Below, one piece after another: positions 43,228 to 50,665 of a stretch of 64,000 nucleotides of DNA. Position 1 is the first letter of the stretch; every line of letters starts with the position of its first letter. Under the pieces are notes generated by a model that was not told where the DNA came from, ran no database searches, and was given only the letters and a program-made list of their open reading frames with translations. The translations under genes were made by a program, and so were the position numbers. This stretch comes from Sphingopyxis panaciterrae (GTDB lineage Bacteria > Pseudomonadota > Alphaproteobacteria > Sphingomonadales > Sphingomonadaceae). The stretch covers positions 1-64,000 of the forward strand of contig NZ_JAASQN010000010.1 in assembly GCF_011762125.1 (NCBI RefSeq), read 5' to 3'.

Positions 43228-44562
43228 ATGACAACCGAAGCCGCTACTCCGCCCGCCTTGCCGCCAGTGTCATCGGCGTACCGCCGCTATGCGCTGACGG
43301 TGCTGCTGATCATCTATATCCTGAACTTCCTCGACCGGCAGATCGTCTCGATCCTCGCCGAGCCGATCAAGAATGAGCTGCACCTCGCCGACTGGCAGCT
43401 CGGGGTGATGACGGGGCTGGCCTTTGCGCTTTTCTATACCGTGCTCGGGATTCCGATCGCGCGCTTTGCCGAGACGGGCGACCGGCCGCGGATCATCGCG
43501 GTCGCGGCGGGGCTGTGGAGCATCTTCACCGTCACCTGCGGCTTTGCGCAGAATTTCGTCCAGCTCGTGCTGTGCCGTATCGGCGTCGGCATCGGCGAGG
43601 CGGGGTGCACGCCGCCAGCGCATTCGCTGATCACCGACTATACGCCGAAGGAGAAGCGCGCGTCGGCGCTCGCCTTCTATTCGCTCGGCATCCCGCTCGG
43701 CGGGCTGCTCGGGCTGGCCTTGGGCGGGTTGATTGCCGATGCGTACGGCTGGCGGGCGGCCTTCCTGTTCGCGGGCGCTCCCGGCGTGCTGATGGCGCTG
43801 ATCGCGTGGACGACCCTGAAGGAACCGCGACGGCAGATGCATGGCGATCTGGCAAGGTTGAAGGCGTCTAGGCCCGACTTCAAAACCGCGATGGCAGAGA
43901 TCCGCGGCAAGCGGACCTTCTGGCTGATCGCCTTTGCCGCAGCGATCAAGGCGTTCATCGGCTATGGCGCCGCGGCGTTCCTCGCACCCTTCTTCTTTCG
44001 CAACCATGCCGCGGAACTGACGCTGATCGCGGGCGATTTCGGGCTGGGGCTGACGGGCTTTCTCGGCGTCGCGCTGGGCGTCGTGCTCGGGCTGACGGGG
44101 GCGCTCGGCACATGGATGGGCGGGCAGCTTGCCGACAAATATGGTGCGCGCGATCTGCGCGCCTATGTCGCGATCCCGGCGGTTTCGACCTTCCTCGGCA
44201 TCCCCTTCTATATCGCGGGACTGATGGCGGATTCGGCAGTGTTCGCGCTGACCATGTTCGCCTTTCCGCCGGTGCTCAACACGCTGTGGTACGGGCCGGG
44301 TTTCGCCGCCGTGCAGGGGTTGGTGCGGCCGCAGACGCGCGCGACGGCGTCGGCGGTGCTGCTGTTCATCATCAACCTGCTCGGGCTCGGGCTCGGGCCG
44401 CTCGGCGTGGGCGCGGTCAGCGATTTCCTCTCGGGCCCGATGGGGCTAGGGTCGGCGGAAGGCGTGCGCTGGTCGCTGATGATTTTCATCCTCTTCGGCG
44501 CGCTCGCCTCGGCGCTGTTCTGGATGGCGCGCCGTTCGATTCGCGAGGAGATGGTGAGTTGA
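43228..44562 (+). CDS. MFS transporter, spinster-like
   Basis: The 444-residue product has 12 predicted membrane helices with the MFS motifs ILNFLDRQIVSILAEPIKNE in helix 1 and RFAETGDRPRIIAVAAGLW in loop 2-3. The DRQI pattern is frequent in sphingomonad sugar and acid transporters. It ends in EEMVS, and the TTG of the alcohol dehydrogenase gene overlaps the stop (TTGA). GAGAGAGGATGAG precedes the start. It is probably the inner-membrane importer for a product or substrate of this cluster; which one is not known. Confidence 0.85.
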   Translation: MTTEAATPPALPPVSSAYRRYALTVLLIIYILNFLDRQIVSILAEPIKNELHLADWQLGVMTGLAFALFYTVLGIPIARFAETGDRPRIIAVAAGLWSIFTVTCGFAQNFVQLVLCRIGVGIGEAGCTPPAHSLITDYTPKEKRASALAFYSLGIPLGGLLGLALGGLIADAYGWRAAFLFAGAPGVLMALIAWTTLKEPRRQMHGDLARLKASRPDFKTAMAEIRGKRTFWLIAFAAAIKAFIGYGAAAFLAPFFFRNHAAELTLIAGDFGLGLTGFLGVALGVVLGLTGALGTWMGGQLADKYGARDLRAYVAIPAVSTFLGIPFYIAGLMADSAVFALTMFAFPPVLNTLWYGPGFAAVQGLVRPQTRATASAVLLFIINLLGLGLGPLGVGAVSDFLSGPMGLGSAEGVRWSLMIFILFGALASALFWMARRSIREEMVS

Positions 44563-45725
44563 GTATCGCGAGTATCGCCCTGCCCCGCATCCTGCGCATC
44601 GGCGGCGGCGCGTCGAAGCAATTGGCCGAGGTGCTTGGCGCGCTGGGTCTGGCGCGGCCGTTGATCGTGACCGATAGCTGGCTGGTGAGCAGCGGGCGCG
44701 TGGCCGAGCTGGTCGATGGGCTGACGGCGGCGGGCATCGCTTCGCGCGTGTTTGCCGAAACGGTGCCCGACCCCACGGTGGCGTCGATCGACGCGGGGGT
44801 GGCGTATCGGCTGGAGGGCGACCACGACTGCGTCGTCGGATTTGGCGGCGGCAGCCCGCTCGACAGCGCGAAGGCGATTGCGGTGCTCGGCGAGTTCGGC
44901 GGCGCGATGGCCGATTACAAGGCACCGCATGTTCAGGACGCGCCGGGGCTGCCGGTGATCGCGATCCCGACCACCGCCGGCACGGGGTCGGAGGCGACGC
45001 GTTTCACGATCATCACCGACGAGACGACCGACGAGAAGATGCTGTGCCCGGGGCTCGCCTATCTGCCCGTCGCGGCGCTGGTCGATTATGCGCTGACCTT
45101 TACCAAGCCGGTGCGGCTGACCGCCGATACGGGGATCGATTCGCTGACGCACGCGATCGAGGCTTATGTGTCGAAGCGCGCGAACCCGTTCAGCGACGGC
45201 ATGGCCTTGCTCGCGATGCGGGCGATTGCGCCGAATTTGCGCCGCGTGTGCAGCGACCCGATGGACGCCGCGGCGCGCGAGGCAATGATGCTGGGCGCGA
45301 CACAGGCGGGGATCGCTTTTTCGAACAGTTCGGTCGCGCTGGTGCACGGGATGAGCCGGCCGATCGGCGCGCATTTCCATGTGCCGCACGGGCTGTCGAA
45401 CGCGATGCTGCTGCCCGCGGTCACCGCTTGGTCGGCGCCCGCGGCGCTGCATCGCTATGCCGATTGCGCGCGGGCGATGGGGGTGGCCGACGAAGCCGAG
45501 GGCGACCAGTCGGCGGTGGCGCGGTTGCTCGATGAGCTGGCGGCATTGAACCGCGAACTCGCGGTGCCGGGCCCCGCGGCATGGGGCATCGACGCGGCGC
45601 GCTGGGACGCGCTGGTCCCGACGATGTGTGCGCAGGCGGCGGCGTCGGGCTCACCGGCGAACAATCCGCGGGTGCCCGATGCGGAGGAGATGGCGATGCT
45701 CTATGCGCAGGTGTGGGCTGGATAA
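44559..45725 (+). CDS. Iron-containing alcohol dehydrogenase
   Basis: The 388-residue product has the group III ADH pattern: NAD-binding GFGGGSPLDSAKAI, IPTTAGTGSEATRFTI and metal ligands in DSLTHAIEAY and VHGMSRPIGAHFHVPHG. I chose TTG 44559: it overlaps the MFS stop, has GAGGAG upstream, and gives the usual family length; no ATG fits. Coupling to the MFS gene and an operator upstream place it in the LacI regulon. It may reduce an aldehyde of the sulfosugar route or oxidise a polyol; sequence does not decide. Confidence 0.82.
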   Translation: MSIASIALPRILRIGGGASKQLAEVLGALGLARPLIVTDSWLVSSGRVAELVDGLTAAGIASRVFAETVPDPTVASIDAGVAYRLEGDHDCVVGFGGGSPLDSAKAIAVLGEFGGAMADYKAPHVQDAPGLPVIAIPTTAGTGSEATRFTIITDETTDEKMLCPGLAYLPVAALVDYALTFTKPVRLTADTGIDSLTHAIEAYVSKRANPFSDGMALLAMRAIAPNLRRVCSDPMDAAAREAMMLGATQAGIAFSNSSVALVHGMSRPIGAHFHVPHGLSNAMLLPAVTAWSAPAALHRYADCARAMGVADEAEGDQSAVARLLDELAALNRELAVPGPAAWGIDAARWDALVPTMCAQAAASGSPANNPRVPDAEEMAMLYAQVWAG

Positions 45726-45836
45726 TATCTTTTGTTCATCAACAGGTAAGCCGCACGCTGCTTAAGGGCGCGTGCCCCGTCTCCTTCTCTCCTACGTCTC
45801 AAACGTGGAGGCGGGGTATCCCCTTCCACAACCATC

Positions 45837-45864
45837 GTCATTGCGAGCGAAGCGAAGCAATGAC
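45837..45864. repeat. GTCATTGC palindrome between convergent genes
   Basis: GTCATTGC (45837-45844) and GCAATGAC (45857-45864) flank GAGCGAAGCGAA. This resembles a REP-like sequence seen in many proteobacteria. It lies between the alcohol dehydrogenase and monooxygenase genes. The remaining part of the 147-nt gap has a GGGCGCG / CCCCG-type stem but no clear T-tract. Confidence 0.65.
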
Positions 45865-45872
45865 GAAGAGGG

Positions 45873-46940
45873 TCAGAGTATCAACGGCCCGTGCTTCATC
45901 TTCGGCAGCACATGGCGCGCGAAGAGGTCGGCTTCGGCCGCGTGCGGGTAGCCCGAGAGGATGAAGGCTTCGATGCCCAGGTCCTGATAGCGGTTCAGCT
46001 TCGCGAGCACCTGATCGGGATCGCCGACGATCGCGGCGCCGCAGCCCGAGCGGGCGCGGCCGACGCCGGTCCAGAGATTATCCTCGACATAGCCGTCGTC
46101 GGAGGCGGCTTCGCGCAAGGCGACCTGCGCGTTGACCCCGAACGACTGCGAGTCGAGCGACTTGGCCTTGATCTCGGCACCTTTCGCGGCGTCGAGTTTC
46201 GAGAGCAGGCGGTCGGCGGCGGTGCGCGCTTCGCTTTCGGTGTCGCGGACGATCATATGCGCGCGATAGCCGAATTTGAGCGTGCGGCCGTAGGCGGCGG
46301 CCCGCTTGGTCATATCCGCGATGATCTCCTTCACCACCTCTTCGCGGTCGGGCCACATCAGGAAGACGTCGCAGCCCTTTGCGGCGGCGTCGCGCGCGGC
46401 GGGCGAGAGGCCGCCGAAATAGAGCGGCGGCGCCTTGCCCGACACCATGCCGACGCGCGGCGGTTCGAGCTTCAGCTGCCAGAACTCGCCGTCATGGTCG
46501 AGCGCCTCGCCATTGAGCAAAGTCTTCAGGATATGCATCGCCTCGACCGTGCGGCGATAGCGCGGTTCGGAGTCCATCGTCTCGCCCGGCATGTCGGAGG
46601 AGATGATGTTGACCGTCAGCCGGCCGCCGAGGATCTGGTCGATCGTCGCGATCTGGCGCGCGAGCTGCGGCGGCCAGCTTTCGCCGATGCGCACCGCCAT
46701 CAGCAAGCGGATGTTCTTGACCATCGTCGCGATCGCCGCGGCGAAGGCGGTGGTGTCGATGCCGAGCACATAGCCCGACGGCAGCAGGATATTGTCGAAC
46801 CCCAAGGTATCGGCCTGCACCACGATGTCGCGGCAATGTTCCCAGCTCGACTTGAGCATCGGGTCGGGAACCCCCAGAAATTCATAGTCGTCGTCGCAGA
46901 GCGCCGAAAACCAGCTGACTTCGCACGAGCGGTCGGTCAT
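45873..46940 (-). CDS. SsuD/SmoC-like FMNH2-dependent sulfonate monooxygenase
   Basis: Predicted to split the C-S bond of a sulfonate, releasing sulfite and an aldehyde. The 355-residue luciferase-like product follows SsuD closely: MAVRIGESWPPQLARQIATI, NIISSDMPGE, PPLYFGGLSPAARDAAAKGC, LKFGYRAHMIVRDTESEA and NLWTGVGRARSGCGAAIVGD, then LGIEAFILSGYPH. Sulfoquinovose monooxygenase SmoC belongs to this group. I chose ATG 46940, which overlaps the aldo/keto reductase stop (ATGA) and has GGGGGAG upstream. The coupled reductase, repressor site and exporter favour a sulfo-sugar over simple alkanesulfonates. It needs a flavin reductase, absent from this operon. Confidence 0.85.
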   Translation of the reverse strand: MTDRSCEVSWFSALCDDDYEFLGVPDPMLKSSWEHCRDIVVQADTLGFDNILLPSGYVLGIDTTAFAAAIATMVKNIRLLMAVRIGESWPPQLARQIATIDQILGGRLTVNIISSDMPGETMDSEPRYRRTVEAMHILKTLLNGEALDHDGEFWQLKLEPPRVGMVSGKAPPLYFGGLSPAARDAAAKGCDVFLMWPDREEVVKEIIADMTKRAAAYGRTLKFGYRAHMIVRDTESEARTAADRLLSKLDAAKGAEIKAKSLDSQSFGVNAQVALREAASDDGYVEDNLWTGVGRARSGCGAAIVGDPDQVLAKLNRYQDLGIEAFILSGYPHAAEADLFARHVLPKMKHGPLIL

Positions 46941-47848
46941 GGCAGATTCTCCCCCATCGATACCTGCAGCACCGCATACCATTCGGCGCGCGTCCAGCGC
47001 GGCGCCAAGGCCTGCGGAATTTCACGGATACGTTCGACATTCTGTGTGCCGACGATCGGGATCGGGCGCGCGGGATGCGCCATCACCCAGCTGTAGGTCG
47101 CGGCGGCGCGCGAGACGCCATATTCGGCGGCTTTCGCGTCGAGCAGTCCGGCGACTGCGCGCGTGCGCTCGTCGGCCGGATCGCCAAGCCGGCCGCCGCC
47201 GAGCGGCGACCAGGCGAGGAAACGCATCCCCTCCGCCATCGACTGGTCGAAGATGCCGTCGAACAGCGGGGCGAGGTGAAGCGGCGAAAATTCGCTCTGA
47301 TGGCTGACCACCGGAACGGGCAGGAATTTGGCGAGCGCCGCGGTTTGTGCGGGCGTGAAGTTAGAGACGCCGATCGCGCCGATCTTGCCCGCCCGGTGGG
47401 CATCCTCGAGCGTCCGCGCGCTTTCCTGCGGGTGGGTGAGCAGGTCGGGACGGTGGATCTGCCACAGCTCGACATGGTCGGTGCGCAGGCGCCGGAGCGA
47501 GATGTCGATCGCCGAGGTCAGGTAGGCTGCGCTGCTGTCATAAGGTACGCCGAGGATGATCCCGCCCTTGGTCGCGAGGACCATCTTGTCACGCAGGCCG
47601 GGCGCCTCGGCGAAGACGTCGCCGAGCAGCGCCTCGGCCGAGCCGAAGCCGCCGGGGGTGTCGCAGCCATAGATGTCGGCGGTGTCGAACAGCGCGACGC
47701 CCGCCTCGAACGCCGCGTCTATCCGGGCGCGTGCCATGGCGACGTCGATGCCGGCGAAGCGCCACATGCCCCAGGCGATGGGCAAAACCTCATGACCGGC
47801 GAGGGTCATATGGGCGGGAGCGGGTAGAAAATCTGACATCGCTGTCAT
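46937..47848 (-). CDS. Aldo/keto reductase, SmoB-like candidate
   Basis: Candidate for reducing 6-oxo-glucose to glucose after desulfonation. The roughly 303-residue product shows the AKR tetrad: Asp and Tyr in LFDTADIYG, Lys in LATKGG, His in LWQIHRPD, plus a C-terminal NAD(P) site (PIPIVGTQNVERI). In the known Agrobacterium pathway the SmoB reductase has this role. The start is uncertain: ATG 47848 or 47839, and the operator O2 overlaps both, so the repressor would block initiation directly. It is translationally coupled to the monooxygenase. Confidence 0.82.
   Translation of the reverse strand: MTAMSDFLPAPAHMTLAGHEVLPIAWGMWRFAGIDVAMARARIDAAFEAGVALFDTADIYGCDTPGGFGSAEALLGDVFAEAPGLRDKMVLATKGGIILGVPYDSSAAYLTSAIDISLRRLRTDHVELWQIHRPDLLTHPQESARTLEDAHRAGKIGAIGVSNFTPAQTAALAKFLPVPVVSHQSEFSPLHLAPLFDGIFDQSMAEGMRFLAWSPLGGGRLGDPADERTRAVAGLLDAKAAEYGVSRAAATYSWVMAHPARPIPIVGTQNVERIREIPQALAPRWTRAEWYAVLQVSMGENLP
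47834..47847. promoter_or_regulatory. LacI operator O2
   Basis: TGACATCGCTGTCA is a palindrome with 5-bp arms TGACA / TGTCA and is followed by TATAC. It covers the start region of the aldo/keto reductase gene. Confidence 0.7.
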
Positions 47849-47929
47849 ATACTCCAATTGTTGGCTGAATGGAAGCGAGTTTGTTCCGGTTGTGCAAAGT
47901 TTAGGATGCCTGGAGGGCTATTATTTCGT

Positions 47930-47999
47930 CTTCTTTGCGCCTTCGCGCCTTTGCGTGAGATTTCGATATTTCACGCAACGCCGCGAAGGCGCAAAGAAG
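47930..47999. repeat. Inverted repeat, family C copy 2
   Basis: The 29-bp arms (47930-47958 starting CTTCTTTGCGCC; 47971-47999 ending GGCGCAAAGAAG) pair with two mismatches around a 12-nt AT-rich loop. A GGATCCCCGCTTTCGCGGGA segment follows at about 48012. It separates the second MFS gene from the reductase operon and could terminate the MFS transcript. Confidence 0.7.
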
Positions 48000-48054
48000 G
48001 TCGAAAAGGCTGGATCCCCGCTTTCGCGGGAATGACAAAGGGTAGGTGTCGGCT

Positions 48055-49305
48055 TCAATGCGCCAGCACCTGCACGTCGCCATCCTCCCCCTCATCGACC
48101 GCGACGATGCGCGGCAGGATGAGGTGGATCGCGGCGAGCGCGACGAGATAGGTGACGGCGCAGACGAGGAACATCGGCAGATATCCCCGGCCCGTATCGA
48201 GCGACCAGCCCGCGAACTCGATCATCGCCATGCCCGACAGATTGCCGGCGAAGGCGCCGATGCCGATCGCCGAACCGACGATGCGCGCGGGGAAGACGTC
48301 GGTGGTGAGGCCGAAGAGATTGGTCGAAAAGCCCTGATGCGCGAACAGCGCAAGGCCGAGGATCATCGCGGCGGTCCAGGCGCTGTCGACGCCGACGAGC
48401 AGGGGCACGGGCAGGATGAGCAGCGCGTAGATCAGCATCGTCGTCTTGCGCGCGGCGTTCACGCTCCAGCCGCGGCGGCCCATCAGATAGGACGGCAGAT
48501 AACCACCGGTGATGCCGCCCAATGCCGCCATGAAATAGACGAAGGCGACGGGCAAGCCCAGCGTGCCCTGCGTCAGCCCGAAGACGCGGTGGAACAGATC
48601 GGGCATGAAGAAGAGCAGGAACCACCACACCTGATCGGTGAGCGCCTTGCCGAGGATCACCGCCCATTGGCGGCGGTCGCGGAGCAGGCTGCTCCACGCG
48701 ATCTTCGGCGCGGCGGCATCGCGCGCGGCGTTGGGCTGTTCGGGAATGCGGACCGCGAGCCAGACGACCACCCAGACGAGCCCGAGGCCGCCGGCGATCA
48801 GGAAGGTCGCCTGCCAGCCCCACATCAGCGCCATCAAGGGGATGAGCAAGGGCGTCAGGATCGCGCCGACGTTCGGCGCGATGCCGCCGAGGCCGAGGAC
48901 GAAGCTGCGTTCCTTGGCGTTGAAATAGGTCGCGGCGGTCTTCACCGCGGCCGGGGTACCAATCGATTCGGCGGCACCGAGGACCGCCCGCGAGGTGACG
49001 AAGCCGGCGACGGTCGAGGCGAAGGCATGCGCCATGCCCGCGAGGCTCCACACGCCAACGCCGATCGCAAAGCCCCAGCGCAGCCCGACCTTGTCGATGA
49101 ACCAGCCGGTGCCGAGGAACGCCAGCGCGGCGGCAAACTGGAAAGCCGAGGCCATATGGCTGTAATCGCGATCGGTCCAGTCGAACTCGGCCTGCAGGGT
49201 CGGCTTCAGCAGCGCGAGAATCTGGCGGTCGACATAGTTGAGGACGATCGCGATGAAGACGAGCCCCACCAAAAGCCAGCGGCGTCTGTCGGCGATTTGC
49301 GCCAA
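48055..49305 (-). CDS. MFS transporter of the anion:cation symporter type (ExuT-like)
   Basis: The 416-residue product has 12 predicted membrane helices, starting IAIVLNYVDRQILALLKPTL, the pattern of hexuronate and other acid-sugar symporters, with SRAVLGAAESIGTPAAVKTA in helix 4-5. An anionic substrate such as sulfoquinovose or a uronate fits. Operator O3 lies 37-50 nt upstream, so it is probably controlled by the adjacent LacI protein. A family B repeat separates it from lacI. Confidence 0.85.
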   Translation of the reverse strand: MAQIADRRRWLLVGLVFIAIVLNYVDRQILALLKPTLQAEFDWTDRDYSHMASAFQFAAALAFLGTGWFIDKVGLRWGFAIGVGVWSLAGMAHAFASTVAGFVTSRAVLGAAESIGTPAAVKTAATYFNAKERSFVLGLGGIAPNVGAILTPLLIPLMALMWGWQATFLIAGGLGLVWVVVWLAVRIPEQPNAARDAAAPKIAWSSLLRDRRQWAVILGKALTDQVWWFLLFFMPDLFHRVFGLTQGTLGLPVAFVYFMAALGGITGGYLPSYLMGRRGWSVNAARKTTMLIYALLILPVPLLVGVDSAWTAAMILGLALFAHQGFSTNLFGLTTDVFPARIVGSAIGIGAFAGNLSGMAMIEFAGWSLDTGRGYLPMFLVCAVTYLVALAAIHLILPRIVAVDEGEDGDVQVLAH

Positions 49306-49341
49306 GATCGTCTCTCCCCGAATCTATCTGTCGTGTGGATA

Positions 49342-49355
49342 AGATAACGTTGTCA
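49342..49355. promoter_or_regulatory. LacI operator O3
   Basis: AGATAACGTTGTCA matches O1 at 11 of 14 positions and is followed by TATCG exactly as in O1. It lies upstream of the ExuT-like gene. Confidence 0.65.
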
Positions 49356-49379
49356 TATCGGAATGGACAGCGAAATCTT

Positions 49380-49469
49380 CGTCGCCCCCGCGAAGGCGGG
49401 GGCCGCTGGAGGAATTGTCCAGCATCGCTGCGTCAACCGACAACGGCCCCCGCCTTCGCGGGGGCGACG
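49380..49469. repeat. Perfect 26-bp inverted repeat, family B, after lacI
   Basis: Arms 49380-49405 (starting CGTCGCCCCCGCGAAGG) and 49444-49469 are exact reverse complements around 38 nt. Each arm can also fold on itself. It begins one base past the lacI stop on the minus strand and may terminate lacI before the MFS promoter. Confidence 0.75.
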
Positions 49470-49470
49470 A

Positions 49471-50475
49471 CTATGCGCGCGGCCCCGCCGTCGACCCCCG
49501 TACGATCAGTTCATGCGGAAGCTGCCGCCGCTCGATCGTCTCGCCGAATTCGAGCAACAGGTCGGCGGCAGCATAGCCGAGGTCGCGGATCGGCTGGCGG
49601 ATCGTCGTCAGCGACGGCCAGACGACCTGCGCCAGATCGGTGTCGTCGAAACCCGCGACCGAAAGCTGGCCCGGCACCGATATGCCCTTGCGGTGCGCCG
49701 CGGCCAGCACCCCCGCAGCCATTTCGTCACTGCTCGCGAAGATTGCGGTCGGCGGTTCGGGCAGCGCGAGCAGCGCCTCGGCGGCGGCAGTGCCCGACTG
49801 GAAATCGAACTGGCCGGGGTGAACGAGCGCCGCGTCAAAGCCGATGCCCGCGCGCTGGAGCGCTTGCCGGTAACCGGTCAGGCGCTGGCCGCTGGCGAAA
49901 TAATTGGCGTGGCCGGTGACCAGCCCGATCCGGCGATGGCCGAGCGAGATGAGGTAGGCCGTCATGTCGTCGGCGGCCTGGACATTGTCGATGTAAACCG
50001 CCGAGGTTGCGGTGAGATCGGTGCCCGGCTGGACACGCACGACGGGAATCTTGCGGCGGAACAGCTCGGCAAGCGCGGTGCCGACGTCGGTGACCGGGGG
50101 GGTCATGATGATCCCGTCGAGCTGCGCCTGATCGATCAGCGCCCCGATGTCATCGACGAGGCCGGGCGAGTTGATGTCGCACGGCTGGACGATCATGCGA
50201 AAGTCCGCCTCGCGGCAGCGCTGCCCGACGCCGGCCTGCATGTTGAAGATGTAATAGGGGCTGGGATTGTCGTGGATCAGCCCGATCTGGAACGACCGCC
50301 GCCCGGCGAGCGTGCGCGCGGCGAGGCTCGGGTGATAGTTGAGGCGCGCGACCGCTTCCTCGACCTTTTGCCGCATGTCGTCACTGACATAACGTTCCTT
50401 GTTGAGCACGCGCGACACGGTCTTGATCGACACGCCGGCGACGCGCGAGACATCCTTGATCGTCGCCCGGGTCAT
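49471..50475 (-). CDS. LacI-family repressor of the sulfosugar cluster
   Basis: The 334-residue product has the LacI helix-turn-helix (ATIKDVSRVAGVSIKTVSRV, LNKERYVSDDMRQKVEEAVA) with the hinge helix SLAARTLAGRR, and a sugar-binding core (IGLIHDNPSPYYIFNMQAGV; ASSDEMAAGVLAAAHRKGIS). ATG 50475 follows GGAG. Four similar palindromes in this window, near the isomerase/MFS, reductase, second MFS and exporter genes, have the central CG and half-site size expected for LacI proteins. Inducer is unknown; the sulfosugar or its product is the obvious candidate. Confidence 0.85.
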   Translation of the reverse strand: MTRATIKDVSRVAGVSIKTVSRVLNKERYVSDDMRQKVEEAVARLNYHPSLAARTLAGRRSFQIGLIHDNPSPYYIFNMQAGVGQRCREADFRMIVQPCDINSPGLVDDIGALIDQAQLDGIIMTPPVTDVGTALAELFRRKIPVVRVQPGTDLTATSAVYIDNVQAADDMTAYLISLGHRRIGLVTGHANYFASGQRLTGYRQALQRAGIGFDAALVHPGQFDFQSGTAAAEALLALPEPPTAIFASSDEMAAGVLAAAHRKGISVPGQLSVAGFDDTDLAQVVWPSLTTIRQPIRDLGYAAADLLLEFGETIERRQLPHELIVRGSTAGPRA

Positions 50476-50633
50476 GCGCGCAAACGCTCCGCACCCGGCT
50501 GGCAAATCCCTGTCACGGCTGTATATCTCCCCGCTCGGCCTGCTGACCACGCTGTCTGCTTTGGCCCGTCGCGCACTGCACCGCAAGAGAAGCCTTGCGC
50601 GTTCGCCCCGCTTGACGATATGGCGCGATCTTA

Positions 50634-50647
50634 TGACAGCGCTGGAC
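50634..50647. promoter_or_regulatory. LacI operator O4 (one strong half-site)
   Basis: TGACAGCGCTGGAC keeps the left half TGACAGCG of O1 and O2, preceded by TTA (compare ATA in the others, read in reverse). The right half is degenerate. It lies 19 nt before the exporter start. Confidence 0.5.
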
Positions 50648-50665
50648 AGAAATGACGGGACCTCG

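Noticed and set aside
44112-44558. Apparent N-terminal extension that would fuse the alcohol dehydrogenase to an MFS-overlapping frame
   Set aside because: The extension is out of frame with the transporter and Arg/Gly-rich. The TTG at 44559 with GAGGAG upstream gives the normal family length, so no fusion is proposed.
45873-47848. Reading the monooxygenase operon as a plain SsuD alkanesulfonate system
   Set aside because: There are no ssuABC transporter or ssuE genes, and the coupling to an aldo/keto reductase, the LacI operators and the sulfoquinovosidase favour a sulfosugar. It is kept as the main alternative.
48046-49347. Plus-strand open frame opposite the ExuT-like transporter
   Set aside because: Highly charged, repetitive antisense product. 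The minus strand encodes a clear 12-helix transporter.
50399-50665. N-terminal extension of the YeiH-family exporter
   Set aside because: It would overlap the lacI start and the operator, contains no membrane helix, and exceeds the family length.
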